A stretch of DNA of 64,000 nucleotides from Pontibacter lucknowensis (GTDB lineage: Bacteria > Bacteroidota > Bacteroidia > Cytophagales > Hymenobacteraceae), in NCBI RefSeq assembly GCF_900156415.1, contig NZ_FTNM01000005.1, positions 186,001 through 250,000 of the forward strand, in the 5' to 3' direction. Below the pieces are notes generated by a model. The model saw only the letters and a list, made by a program, of their open reading frames with translations. It had not been told where the DNA came from and searched no databases. This document shows positions 35,982 to 45,439 of this stretch, one piece after another; positions within the stretch are counted from its first letter, which is position 1, and each line of letters starts with the position of its first letter. The translations under genes and the position numbers were made by a program.

Positions 35982-37250
35982 TCAAGGGTATAGCAGATAC
36001 TTTTTGCGCTTCTCCTTGTACTGGCTCAGCCCAGGTTCCCAGCTCTGCCGGATCTCTTCTTCCGAGACACCTGCGATGATCTGTTCTCTAAACTTTTTAG
36101 TCCCTGCCAGCCGGTCAATATTACCGATCTGATTGCTCTGTGATTGATCAAAGAACCGCTCCTTATCCGGATAGGCCTGGTAAAGCTCGATCATCCAACT
36201 CAGGTTGATTCTACCTGTTTCCCGGAAGGTATTCACATCATAGTTGCGCAGGTCCAGCCCGTAACATACCTTGTCCTGGTGCAAAGGCGTTTCAGCCATG
36301 CCCTTTATACCTGTAGGGGTATAGCTGAAGGAGTATTTATCTTTCATGACCGGATGACCCAGCACTGTAAAAGGATACATCGTGCCACGTCCATGGTTGA
36401 AAATCGTGCCTTCAAATAGGCAGGTAGAGGGGTATAGCAGAATAGACTGTTGTGTGTTAAGATTTGGGGAAGGCCATACGGGTAAGTCATAAGGCATATC
36501 GTGGTCATAGTTTTTGACCTTCACAACTTTGAGTTTGCACTGCACGCCATTTGCCAGCCACTTTTCACCGTTGATCATCTGGGCAAACTCACCCACCGTC
36601 AGGCCATGCGCAATAGGTATAGGATGTATGCCAATCCCTGATTTGTTCTCTGGCTCCAGAATCGGACCATCTATCAGGAAACCATTAGGGTTAGGTCTGT
36701 CCAGCACCATCAGCTCTACGCCGTTTTCGGCGCAGGCTTCCATCACACGGTGCAGCGTAATGGTATAGGTATAGAAGCGGGTGCCTACATCCTGTATGTC
36801 AAAGATCATCAGGTCTACATCGGCCAGATCTTCTTTTGTAGGCTTATTGCGCTTACCATAAAGCGACACTACCGGTATACCTGTTTTGGGGTCCACACTA
36901 TCCTCCACCTTAATGCCAGCACTGGCATCACCTCTGAAGCCGTGCTCAGGACCGAACACTTTCACAATGTTCACTCCGAGCGCATGCAAACTGTCAACAC
37001 TCAGTTTATTGCCGATAATGGAAGTCGGGTTCACCACCATTCCAATGCGCTTACCCTTGAGGTAAGGCAGATAGGCTTCGGTTTGGTCAGCACCGGTCAC
37101 AATCGGAGCCTGCTTGGCTTCAGGGGCTGTCGCAGTGCTTTGCGCAGCTGGCGTGGTTTCGCTCTGTTGCGGCGCTTTGCAGGATGCGGCCGCCAGCACT
37201 AAAGCTAGCGCGCTGTTTACCAGCACTTTTACTTTGAAGGAAGTATACAT
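35982..37250 (-). CDS. namZ: Exo-beta-N-acetylmuramidase NamZ-like (DUF1343, GH171)
   Basis: 422 aa lipoprotein (LVLAAASC, Cys24). The DUF1343 core is clear: GKRIGMVVNPTSIIG, KVFGPEHGFRGDASAG, FDIQDVGTRFYTYT, VLDRPNPNG, PIPIAHGLTVGEFA and WPSPNLNTQQS. Characterised members release MurNAc from the non-reducing end of murein glycans. This gives the substrate for the MurQ pathway encoded downstream. It sits upstream of the susC operon on the same strand. Confidence 0.93.
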   Translation of the reverse strand: MYTSFKVKVLVNSALALVLAAASCKAPQQSETTPAAQSTATAPEAKQAPIVTGADQTEAYLPYLKGKRIGMVVNPTSIIGNKLSVDSLHALGVNIVKVFGPEHGFRGDASAGIKVEDSVDPKTGIPVVSLYGKRNKPTKEDLADVDLMIFDIQDVGTRFYTYTITLHRVMEACAENGVELMVLDRPNPNGFLIDGPILEPENKSGIGIHPIPIAHGLTVGEFAQMINGEKWLANGVQCKLKVVKVKNYDHDMPYDLPVWPSPNLNTQQSILLYPSTCLFEGTIFNHGRGTMYPFTVLGHPVMKDKYSFSYTPTGIKGMAETPLHQDKVCYGLDLRNYDVNTFRETGRINLSWMIELYQAYPDKERFFDQSQSNQIGNIDRLAGTKKFREQIIAGVSEEEIRQSWEPGLSQYKEKRKKYLLYP

Positions 37251-37466
37251 AGTTAGTTAATTACTCCGGCAACCTGACCCGCTATAAAGGCCCGGCAAGA
37301 AGCGAAATACGCAGCTTTATGCAAGCTCTTTTGCTATTCCTGCTTTTTCCTTCACTAATTAACTCATTTATATTTATATATACCAAATTTTATGCTGACT
37401 ATTTTATCAAATCCGCAAAAACATGCATAAAACACGGGACTATATTAGCAATTTGATAATCGATAA

Positions 37467-37509
37467 TAACAAAGGGCAGGTATAGTCTCGCTATACCTGC
37501 CCTTTGTTA
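37467..37509. terminator. 19-bp perfect hairpin with AGGTATAG in the stem, terminator of the galactose operon
   Basis: Arms 37467-37485 and 37491-37509 are perfect complements around TCTCG. It lies 20 bp after the symporter stop. The stem embeds AAAGGGCAGGTATAG, so the window-wide octamer forms part of a terminator here. Confidence 0.8.
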
Positions 37510-37528
37510 CTGCTGGTTCTATATTAGT

Positions 37529-39106
37529 TTACCAGAAGATTATGTAGATCGCAGCCAGAGTCAATACGATAGCAAAAGATGCCACATTAAAGATCATGTC
37601 TGTCCGGAACAACGACCTGTCATACTGGATTGGATTGGCTGGCACGATGCCGCGCGATTTGTTCTCATAAAGTGAGTACACAATCATCAGCGTAGACAGA
37701 AGCAGGAATACCAGTCCCATCTGGTCCAGGAACGGCATGGTCGGAAATAGCTGGTCGATGATGATACTGAAAGGCACCGAAGCGATAGCCGTAGCAAGCG
37801 CTGCATTGGAAGTCGCCTTTTTCCAGAACAGACCGAATACGAACAGCACCACGATACCCGGACTCACATAGCCCGTGTATTTCTGGATGAACTGGAAGAT
37901 CTGCTCCTCCCCTCCCAGCAACGGCTCTGCTACCAGTACGGCAATGATAATGGCTGTCAAACTAACCAGTCGCCCGATCACTACCAATTGCTTCTCGTTG
38001 GCATCTGGCTTAAGGTGAGCTTTGTAGATGTCCATGGTAAAGATCGTGGCCGTGGAATTCATCATAGAACTGAGCGAAGACAGGGCTGCCGCCATCAGGG
38101 CAGCAAAGGCCAGGCCTTTCAGACCAGTCGGCACCAGGTTACTCAGAAGCCATGGATAGGCCTCGTCATACCGGCTGATTTCGGCATTCAATGCAAAGGC
38201 CGCTATACCTGGAATCACCACCACCAACGGAATAAGCAGCTTCAGGAAGGCAGCGAACACCAGACCCCACTGCACTTCTTTCAGGCTTTTGGCTGCCAGG
38301 GCACGCTGCACAATGTATTGGTTAAAGCCCCAATAGCTAATGTTGGCGATCCACATGCCACCAAAGAGCACTGTCATACCCGGCAGGTCTTTGTAGAAAG
38401 GATTCTCCTCTGACAGGATCATGTCGAACTTCTCCGGCGCCTGCTCAAACAGCATGGCCATGCCGCGCATCGGGCCTTCGCCACCACTCACGGCATCGAG
38501 TGCCAGAAAAGTAGTCACCAAACCACCCAATATCAGGAACACCACCTGGATTACGTCAGTCCAGGCTACCGCCTTAAGACCACCGTAAATCGAGTACGAA
38601 ACGGCCACTGCGGCAAGGCCGACGATTGCCCACATCGTGCTAACGCCAAACACCACGCTCAGGGCCAGCGCCGACAGGTATAGCACCGTGGTCAGGTTCA
38701 CGAAGATATAGAGCATGATCCAGAATATGGCAAGGCTGGTGCGGATGCGGTCGTCGTAGCGCAACTTCAGGAACTGCGGCATGGTGAAGATACCTTCTTT
38801 TATATAGATGGGCAGGAAAAACTTGGCTACAATGATAAGCGTAGCTGCCGCCATAAACTCGTAGCTGGCTATACCTAGACCAATGGCAAAACCGGAGCCC
38901 GACATCCCGATGAACTGCTCGGCCGAGATGTTTGAGGCGATGAGCGAGGCTCCGATCGCCCACCAGGGCAGGGACTTACTGGCCAGGAAGTAGTCCGTTG
39001 AGTTTTTGATGTGGCCTTTCTTTTCGCGGGACACCCAAATGCCGACCGCTATAATAAGCACACAGTAGCCAATGAAAATGGCAAAATCCAGTGTAGAAAA
39101 ATTCAT
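37529..39106 (-). CDS. Sodium/sugar (probably galactose) symporter, SGLT-like
   Basis: 525 aa, about 14 hydrophobic segments. It closely follows the vSGLT pattern: SLPWWAIGASLIASNISAEQFIGMSGSGFA in TM1, SIYGGLKAVAWTDVIQ, NQYIVQRALAAKSLKEVQWG and AAALSSLSSMMNSTATIFTMD. It is last in a galK-galT-transporter unit, which points to galactose uptake with sodium. Confidence 0.9.
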   Translation of the reverse strand: MNFSTLDFAIFIGYCVLIIAVGIWVSREKKGHIKNSTDYFLASKSLPWWAIGASLIASNISAEQFIGMSGSGFAIGLGIASYEFMAAATLIIVAKFFLPIYIKEGIFTMPQFLKLRYDDRIRTSLAIFWIMLYIFVNLTTVLYLSALALSVVFGVSTMWAIVGLAAVAVSYSIYGGLKAVAWTDVIQVVFLILGGLVTTFLALDAVSGGEGPMRGMAMLFEQAPEKFDMILSEENPFYKDLPGMTVLFGGMWIANISYWGFNQYIVQRALAAKSLKEVQWGLVFAAFLKLLIPLVVVIPGIAAFALNAEISRYDEAYPWLLSNLVPTGLKGLAFAALMAAALSSLSSMMNSTATIFTMDIYKAHLKPDANEKQLVVIGRLVSLTAIIIAVLVAEPLLGGEEQIFQFIQKYTGYVSPGIVVLFVFGLFWKKATSNAALATAIASVPFSIIIDQLFPTMPFLDQMGLVFLLLSTLMIVYSLYENKSRGIVPANPIQYDRSLFRTDMIFNVASFAIVLTLAAIYIIFW

Positions 39107-39201
39107 TGCATGGTTATTTAGAATAGCTAATATAGAATATTAGATTTAATAAATAGTACAGGCATAAGCAGTTATTTTCGATCGGCCCCGCTGTCTGACT
39201 A

Positions 39202-40236
39202 TCAGGCCAGATTCACGAGACTGCGCAACAGCCTGGCAGCAGCTTCCGGAGTAATGTCGCGCTGCGGATTTCCCATCATCTCGTAGCCTACCATGAATTT
39301 CTTGACAGTGGCCGAGCGCAGCAGTGGCGGGTAGAAATGCATGTGAAAGTGCCAGCCAAGGTGTTCCTGTCCGTCGGTTGGGCTCTGGTGGATGCCCGAA
39401 GAGTAAGGAAATGACACCCCAAACACCCGATCGTACGTGGCCGTGAGCGACTGAATGATTTGACTGAAGCCGTCTTTCTCCTTATCGCTCATCTGCCCGA
39501 TGTGCTGAAAATGGCGTTTGCTGATGATGATGGCTTCAAAAGGCCACACTGCCCAAAAGGGCACCAGCGCTGCGAAGTGTTCGTTCTGCACTACGATACG
39601 CTCTCCTTGCTCCAGCTCCAGTTGCAGGTAATCAGCCAACAGACTGCGGCCGTGCTTTTCAAAGTATTGGGTTTGTTGAGCGGTTTCCTTAGCGGGCTCT
39701 ACCGGCACGGTGCTCTGCGCCCAGATCTGCCCGTGCGGATGCGGGTTGCTGCAGCCCATGATACTCCCTTTGTTCTCGAATATCTGCACGTAGTTGATGA
39801 AGTCCAGTCCTCCGAGTTCGGCATACTCCTTCTGCCAGAGGTCTACTACCTGTCGGATGTCGACAGCTTCCATGTCCGCCAATGTCAGGTCGTGCCTTGG
39901 CGAGAAACAGATGACCCGGCAAATGCCACGCTCGCTCTCTGCCCGAATCAGGTCGCCCACCACATAGGCCCCTTGGGGCGCATCGGCCTGCAAGGCACCG
40001 AAGTCGTTGTCGAACACATAAGTGGAGGTATAAGCAGGATTCTGCTCGCCGTTGGCGCGGGTATTGGTGGGGCACAGATAGCAGCTGGGATCATATTCGG
40101 GGCGTGTCTCGCAGCTCTCCTCTTCCTGCTGTCCCTGCCAGGGGCGTTTGGAACGGTGCGGCGACACCAGCACCCACTCACCGGTGAGCGGATTGTAGCG
40201 ACGATGCGGATGTTCTGCCAGATCAAAAGTAGCCAT
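39202..40236 (-). CDS. galT: Galactose-1-phosphate uridylyltransferase
   Basis: 344 aa. Leloir pathway enzyme exchanging UMP between UDP-glucose and galactose-1-phosphate. Zinc cysteines C52 and C55 (SCYLC), N-terminal [22 protein letters not shown] and the active-site HPH at 166-168 ([10 protein letters not shown]) are present, as is a C-terminal HFHMHFYPP. It lies 136 bp after galK. Confidence 0.96.
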   Translation of the reverse strand: MATFDLAEHPHRRYNPLTGEWVLVSPHRSKRPWQGQQEEESCETRPEYDPSCYLCPTNTRANGEQNPAYTSTYVFDNDFGALQADAPQGAYVVGDLIRAESERGICRVICFSPRHDLTLADMEAVDIRQVVDLWQKEYAELGGLDFINYVQIFENKGSIMGCSNPHPHGQIWAQSTVPVEPAKETAQQTQYFEKHGRSLLADYLQLELEQGERIVVQNEHFAALVPFWAVWPFEAIIISKRHFQHIGQMSDKEKDGFSQIIQSLTATYDRVFGVSFPYSSGIHQSPTDGQEHLGWHFHMHFYPPLLRSATVKKFMVGYEMMGNPQRDITPEAAARLLRSLVNLA

Positions 40237-40372
40237 GGTATATTTAGTTAGATTGCTGCTTCGAAAGCAAGTCCATTTTATCTCTTTGTCATTCTAAAAG
40301 AATCCTGGTGGCAGACAGTAAGAGAATAAGCCCGCTGCCTACTGGTTATTCATTTCACCAGGGTTCTAATAC

Positions 40373-41530
40373 TTATGCTTGTACCAGGCTTGTCCCATCC
40401 ACAATCTCGGCCACATAGGTTCTCAGGCTAATGCCGAACCGCAGCTTGTAAGCTTCCTCCATATTTTGAGTAAAGGCCTGTAGTGCATCCAGCTTCACAA
40501 GGTTGATGGTACAGCCGCCAAACCCACCGCCCATCATGCGGGCTCCCATCACTTCCTCCATATCGCTTGTCTGGTCTACCAGAAAATCCAGTTCCGGGCA
40601 GCTTACTTCGTAGTCGTGCTGCAGACCGTGATGCGAGGCGTACATCTTTTCGCCAAAGGCATGCATATCGCCCTGCTCCAGAGCCTGACAGGATTCCTCT
40701 AAACGGATGTTCTCGTGCACGACATAAGAGCATCGCTTGTACACTACCGGATTAAACTCTTCCTGGTGCTGCTCCAGCATAGCCACGGTAACGTCACGCA
40801 AACTGTGCACCTGCGGGTAGTGGCGCTGCAGCAGAGTTACACCGGCTTCGCACTCCTGTCGGCGGGTGTTGTACTCCGACGAGGCCAGGCTATGCTTTAC
40901 CTGCGTATCACAAAGCACGATGCGGTAGTCCGCCATGTCCAGCGGGTAGTAGTCGAACTCCAGAGAGCGGCAGTCGAGCTTAACGGCGTGCTGCTGACGG
41001 CCGTACATGCTGGCAAACTGGTCCATGATGCCGCAGCGCACCCCGGCATAGGTATGCTCAGCCATCTGCGCCATCTTCACCAGGTCAAACTTAGGTATAG
41101 CATAGCCGAAGACATGGTTCAGCCCAAAAGCCAGTCCGCACTCCACGGCCGCTGAAGACGACAGCCCGGCCCCTATCGGAATATTGCCGCCGTATACCAG
41201 GTCGAATCCTTTCACTTCATATCCGGCCTGCTGCAGCTGCGCGATCACACCCAGCAGGTAATTCGCCCAACTTAGCTCAGACCGCTGCACCTGGCGCAGA
41301 TCAAACTCCGCTGCCTGCTGCAGGTCGTAAGCGTATACCCGAAACATGTTGGATTGATTCGGAGCCAAGGCAAAGTAAATCTCCTTGTTAATAGCAGCCG
41401 GCAGCACAAAGCCCTCGTTGTAGTCCGTGTGCTCGCCGATCAGGTTTACACGGCCGGGTGAGCGGACTACCACTGGCTCTTGTTTAAAGCGTGCTCTAAA
41501 TTGAATAATAATTTCCTGCACCATATTCAT
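40373..41530 (-). CDS. galK: Galactokinase
   Basis: 385 aa GHMP kinase. Motif 1 PGRVNLIGEHTDYNEGF (about 25-41), the ATP loop GAGLSSSAAVECG, and motif 3 MGGGFGGCTINLV are present. Starts at Met1 or Met3 (MNMVQE) are equally possible. First gene of the galactose operon. galE and galM are not in the window. Confidence 0.96.
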   Translation of the reverse strand: MNMVQEIIIQFRARFKQEPVVVRSPGRVNLIGEHTDYNEGFVLPAAINKEIYFALAPNQSNMFRVYAYDLQQAAEFDLRQVQRSELSWANYLLGVIAQLQQAGYEVKGFDLVYGGNIPIGAGLSSSAAVECGLAFGLNHVFGYAIPKFDLVKMAQMAEHTYAGVRCGIMDQFASMYGRQQHAVKLDCRSLEFDYYPLDMADYRIVLCDTQVKHSLASSEYNTRRQECEAGVTLLQRHYPQVHSLRDVTVAMLEQHQEEFNPVVYKRCSYVVHENIRLEESCQALEQGDMHAFGEKMYASHHGLQHDYEVSCPELDFLVDQTSDMEEVMGARMMGGGFGGCTINLVKLDALQAFTQNMEEAYKLRFGISLRTYVAEIVDGTSLVQA

Positions 41531-42056
41531 GTGTGGTTAAGTTCAGGTATACATCGGCCACCTGCATAGCTGCCTCGAAACGCAGCGCAATATACCTGTA
41601 TGCACATCAGCTTTACAGGCCTGACTTCAAACGAAGAAATCCCTCAGGTGTTTAGCATGGCCGATGCTAACAGGCTCCTAAATATACAAACTCTCAGGAC
41701 ACACTTCATTACGACATAGACTTATACCGCACATCTTAACACCTGGTATATTACAATTATGTATCCTATTTTTCCCTATCACTATTCAGAACAAGGCTGC
41801 CTGAAATTTTAGAAGAGGGCCTGCTTTGATAAACGCAGAAGTCTTTGCTAACTTAGAGGCTTCTAAAAGAGCATGTTCAAACTTTATCTTTCATATAGTA
41901 CCCACTTTGCAGCGGAAGCCACGATTCGCTATCTCAGGACGCGCTGCTCAGCCATGCGGCTTTAGTACCATTCTGAAGCCTTGCTCTTACCCGCTCCCAA
42001 GGGCCGAATAAAAGTTTAAGCATTCTCTACGCACCTTATTGCACAATTCACCTTAT
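41531..42056. other. Intergenic region between divergent galK and an exported protein gene
   Basis: 526 bp without a gene. It holds AGGTATAC/ATATACCTG motifs near 41546 and 41590 and an AT-rich stretch (41710-41830). Promoters for both directions are expected, but no clear element was found. Confidence 0.55.
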
Positions 42057-43640
42057 ATGAAAAAGAGTCTACTTCTTTTTTCTCTCCTGATACTCCTTAT
42101 CAGCCAAGCAATTGCCCAGGACACACCCTCCGGCAAATCTTCCAGGTCATCGCCTATCAAGCTACAGTTCCCCACTGATCCCGGCTGGAACGTGCTTAAA
42201 GAGGGACAGAAACTCGAATTCGACGTGCAGGCCAGCGGTGGCACGGGCACCGATTTCAGGTATAGCATCAAGCAAGGCAAAGTCGATGGCATGATCTTCG
42301 ACTCAACCGGCTATTTCTCCTGGACGCCCAGCTACGATTTTGTGGACCGCCTGAGCGGAGGTCGTGTGCTGCAGGTGATTTTTGAAGTCCGCAACGAGAA
42401 AGACGAGAGCGCCAGCCAGGTCGTTGACTTTAAAGTAGAGCATGTAAACCGTCCGCCGGTGGTGGGCGAACTGAAGCCGCTCTATGTACGCTACAATACC
42501 CAGAATACTTATACCATTGAGTCAGCGGCGGTGCAGGACGAAGACGAGGACCCGATCGTGTTTGTAGCCATTGCGGACGGTATGCCGGAAGGTGCCAAGC
42601 TTTCGGCGCAGGGCGAGTTTACCTGGAAGCCTTCTCTTACGCAGTTCAATCGCCTCCGTAACAACCCGATCAAAGTAGAGTTTTATGTAGAAGACCAGCC
42701 AGCCAAGGCCCGAACCCGCGGCTCTTTCAAAGTGGAGGTAACGCAGCAGGACCTGCCGCCTACCCTGCAGATGATCCCGTCTCAGAAGCGTTTTGTTTAC
42801 AAGGAAGACGCCACACTTAATATCAAGTTCCAGATCTATGACCCGAACGGGGAGGCCGATATCGCTTCTTTCAGCTTTATTTCCACTGACCCCAAAGTCC
42901 CGGCTACTGCCCTCGTGAAGAACACAGCCTCGCAGTACGAATTCATCTGGCGACCGGGCTACGACTTTGTGCGCGACCCGCTCGACTCTGTGGCTTTTGA
43001 GATGACCTTTTTTGTGCTGGACAAATCCAACAAGCGCGATGAGCGCACCGTGTCTATCACCATTATCAATGCCGTAAACGAAGGTGAAAAAGATCAGAAG
43101 CTTTATAACGAGTATCGCGCTGCCCTGGTGCGTGCCTGGGACCTGATGGAGCAGCTTAAGGAGACTGAAAAAGACCTGAAGAAGAAATATAACCGCGCCC
43201 GTAAAGGCAAGAAAGGTCGCTCCCTGGCCAATGCCTCGATGGGTGCTGTAACGGGTGTGGCCCCTGTCATCATAGACGAGCCAGCTACCAGCAAAAAGAT
43301 CACCACCATCGGCGGTACAACTGTCATGACCATCGGCACGCTGGAGGCGACGGAGGTGATAGGCCGCTCCACCAAAGACCTGGTAGAGCGACTGAATTAC
43401 ATCATCGAGAAGCGCAACGAACTGCAGACCAAAGGCGATGTCTTCGCCCGTAAGTATGCCCTCAAGTCATCCCGCCGCAGGCCGGATTTCCTCAAAGATG
43501 TGGATGACTTTGTAGCAGTGATGAATCTGAAAGGCATGGTCGCCCTGGAGCTGGATGCCAGCTGGAAGAACAAGAGCAAAGCCAGCGATGAGAACATCGC
43601 CAAGACCTTTAAGGATTTTGGATACGAAAGTCAGAATTAG
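42057..43640 (+). CDS. Exported Ig/cadherin-like repeat protein with charged C-terminal helical region, unknown function
   Basis: 527 aa from the ATG at 42057. A TTG six codons earlier is possible, but the signal peptide LLLFSLLILLISQAIAQ directly follows the ATG. Three putative Ig/cadherin-like repeats follow (about 30-130, 135-235, 240-345), with phrases such as FSWTPSYDFVDRL, FTWKPSLTQFNRL and FIWRPGYDFVRDPLDSVAF. The C-terminal third is helical and Lys/Glu-rich (MEQLKETEKDLKKKYNRARK) and likely coiled-coil. No enzyme motif and no T9SS sorting tail are seen. It stands alone with its own terminator. Perhaps a structural or adhesion protein of the envelope. Confidence 0.82.
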   Translation: MKKSLLLFSLLILLISQAIAQDTPSGKSSRSSPIKLQFPTDPGWNVLKEGQKLEFDVQASGGTGTDFRYSIKQGKVDGMIFDSTGYFSWTPSYDFVDRLSGGRVLQVIFEVRNEKDESASQVVDFKVEHVNRPPVVGELKPLYVRYNTQNTYTIESAAVQDEDEDPIVFVAIADGMPEGAKLSAQGEFTWKPSLTQFNRLRNNPIKVEFYVEDQPAKARTRGSFKVEVTQQDLPPTLQMIPSQKRFVYKEDATLNIKFQIYDPNGEADIASFSFISTDPKVPATALVKNTASQYEFIWRPGYDFVRDPLDSVAFEMTFFVLDKSNKRDERTVSITIINAVNEGEKDQKLYNEYRAALVRAWDLMEQLKETEKDLKKKYNRARKGKKGRSLANASMGAVTGVAPVIIDEPATSKKITTIGGTTVMTIGTLEATEVIGRSTKDLVERLNYIIEKRNELQTKGDVFARKYALKSSRRRPDFLKDVDDFVAVMNLKGMVALELDASWKNKSKASDENIAKTFKDFGYESQN

Positions 43641-43651
43641 TACGTCTTATA

Positions 43652-43693
43652 AAACGATAGAGCCGGAGGCTGACGCCTCCGGCTCTATCGTTT
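43652..43693. terminator. Bidirectional terminator between convergent genes
   Basis: AAACGATAGAGCCGGAGG (43652-43669) pairs perfectly with CCTCCGGCTCTATCGTTT (43676-43693) around CTGACG. It lies between two converging stop codons. Confidence 0.92.
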
Positions 43694-43710
43694 ACAGCTA
43701 AACAATTAAA

Positions 43711-44340
43711 CTATTCTTTAGAAGCCAGTATCATTCTGGCTAGTTCTAACTCTTCCTGCAGGATGGTGTGCGGGCGTCCCGGGTATACCTTGCGGGATAC
43801 TTTCGCGCCCATCCCTTCCATTTGCTTCACGGTTTCATCTACCCTGCTTACCGGCACATGCGGATCCGGGTCTCCTGTAGAAATGAACACCGGTGTACCT
43901 TCGAAATCGCCTTTGTAGTTGCTCGTGTTCAGTTCCTGACCGATCAGTCCGCCCGTGAAGATCAGCAGACCACCGAAGCGCTGTGCGTGCCGGGTAGCGT
44001 ACTCTGCCGTTAAGCAGGCGCCCTGCGAGAAGCCGAGCAAGTAAATGTCCTTACTGGCTATACCTTGCGCTTTTATACTTTGCACGGTTTCATTGATCAG
44101 TTCCAGGGCCGAGTCCAAAGCAGGCTGGTTCTGATCGGCCGGCGCCATGAAGCTGTAAGGGTACCAGGTATTATTGGTAGCCTGCGGTGCGAACAGCGTG
44201 AAATCATCCGCTCCCAGTTCCTGCGCCAAGGGCAATATGCTCGCCGCCGTGGCACCTCTCCCATGGATCAGGATCAGCGCCTTGCCAGTTTCAGACAAGG
44301 GTTTGCCCTGCGTGCGTACTTGCTTTTCGTGTGTGTACAT
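43711..44340 (-). CDS. Alpha/beta-hydrolase, phospholipase/carboxylesterase family (MhqD-like)
   Basis: 209 aa. Oxyanion region ALILIHGRGA, nucleophile S105 in LLGFSQGA, Asp in STGDPDPHVP and His in GRPHTI form the triad. It lies 33 bp downstream of a ring-cleaving dioxygenase. The same two families make up B. subtilis mhqO-mhqD, which counters quinone stress, so a role in quinone or aromatic detoxification is likely. Confidence 0.87.
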   Translation of the reverse strand: MYTHEKQVRTQGKPLSETGKALILIHGRGATAASILPLAQELGADDFTLFAPQATNNTWYPYSFMAPADQNQPALDSALELINETVQSIKAQGIASKDIYLLGFSQGACLTAEYATRHAQRFGGLLIFTGGLIGQELNTSNYKGDFEGTPVFISTGDPDPHVPVSRVDETVKQMEGMGAKVSRKVYPGRPHTILQEELELARMILASKE

Positions 44341-44373
44341 GCTATATCTTTCGTTCAGTTTAAGATGACTGCC

Positions 44374-45309
44374 TTAGTCCAGACTTGGCAGAACGGCTTC
44401 GATTTTGGCTCTGTGGGGTTCGTACTGCGGTGGCAGCAGTAGTTTCTGACCCAGTTCTTCCACCGGCTCGTCTATCGCAAAGCCCGGGTTGTCGGTTGCG
44501 ATCTCGAATAGCACACCGCCCGGCTCACGGAAGTAAAGCGAGTAGAAGTAATTGCGGTCAATCTTCTCAGTAATATTGAAGCCTTTGCTAGCCACTTTTT
44601 CACGGAATCGCATCAGCACCTCCTCATCTTTCACCCGGAAAGCAATGTGATGGTTTGTACCTGCTCCGCCTTCTCCACGACTGACATTCGGGTTTTCCAC
44701 GATGTCAATGTTGTTGGCGCCTTCCACCGCATTGGTGCTATACCTGTAGCTGTTTCCTGTCTGGTCCTGCAAGGTATAGCCAAAGATGTCGGTCAGGATC
44801 GTCGCCGTCTTTTCAGCCTTACCCAATGTCAGCGTCACACTATGGAAACCTTTGGTCGCCACGTCTGCTTTCACTTCGTCGGTTTCCCAGGGCTTGCGGT
44901 TGTCAGTATTTTTAGGGATCACCAGCTCCAGCAACAACCCGTCCGGGTCCTGGAAAGGCAGGTACTGCTCCCCGAATTTCTCCGCAGGGCGACCGTAACT
45001 TACTCCGTGTTCCTCGAAGCGTTTTATCCAGAAGTCAAAGCTGCCCTCAGGCACAGCGTAGCCAATGTGCGTGGCCATACCTGTGCCAGCCTTGCCACGA
45101 CGTGCACCTGCGTAAGGGAAGAAGGTCAGGATGGTTCCCGGGCTGCCCGCCTCATCGCCATAATAGAGGTGATAGGTGCCGGGATCATCAAAGTTAACCG
45201 TCTTTTTGAGCAGCCTTAAGCCCAGCACTTTGGTATAAAAGTCCAGGTTGCTTTTTGCCGAATCGGCAATGGCTGTGATATGGTGAAGTCCTAAGATTCT
45301 GTCTTCCAT
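44374..45309 (-). CDS. Ring-cleaving dioxygenase of the VOC/glyoxalase superfamily (MhqO-like)
   Basis: 311 aa, two tandem VOC modules (about 5-145 and 150-290). Metal ligands are visible: H10 in LGLHHITAI, His in NHHIAFRV and Glu in GVLFEIATD. The typical phrase KKTVNFDDPGTYHLYYGDE is present. Extradiol-type enzymes of this group act on (substituted) hydroquinones. It is coupled to the hydrolase gene downstream. Confidence 0.88.
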   Translation of the reverse strand: MEDRILGLHHITAIADSAKSNLDFYTKVLGLRLLKKTVNFDDPGTYHLYYGDEAGSPGTILTFFPYAGARRGKAGTGMATHIGYAVPEGSFDFWIKRFEEHGVSYGRPAEKFGEQYLPFQDPDGLLLELVIPKNTDNRKPWETDEVKADVATKGFHSVTLTLGKAEKTATILTDIFGYTLQDQTGNSYRYSTNAVEGANNIDIVENPNVSRGEGGAGTNHHIAFRVKDEEVLMRFREKVASKGFNITEKIDRNYFYSLYFREPGGVLFEIATDNPGFAIDEPVEELGQKLLLPPQYEPHRAKIEAVLPSLD

Positions 45310-45358
45310 GGTAATATTGTTTAGCTGTTAAAAGGTATACGCGAGGAGGGAGTTAAGA

Positions 45359-45429
45359 TGTCATTTCGGATGCAATGAGAAATCTGAAGGCATTTATTAT
45401 CCGGATTTCTCATTGCATCTGAAATGACA
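45359..45429. repeat. Inverted repeat of the TGTCATTTCGA family
   Basis: TGTCATTTCGGATGCAATGA (from 45359) and its near-perfect reverse complement ending at 45429 form arms of about 26 bp with one mismatch. It sits 10 bp after the YceI stop and may also act as a terminator. Confidence 0.8.
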
Positions 45430-45439
45430 ATTTGCAAAC

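Noticed and set aside
35785-35985. 66-codon minus-strand frame after namZ
   Set aside because: TTG start inside the namZ end, no recognisable protein features, and AT-rich promoter-like DNA.
41826-42011. 61-codon plus-strand frame between galK and the Ig-repeat gene
   Set aside because: No protein-like composition, no start signal, no recognisable family.
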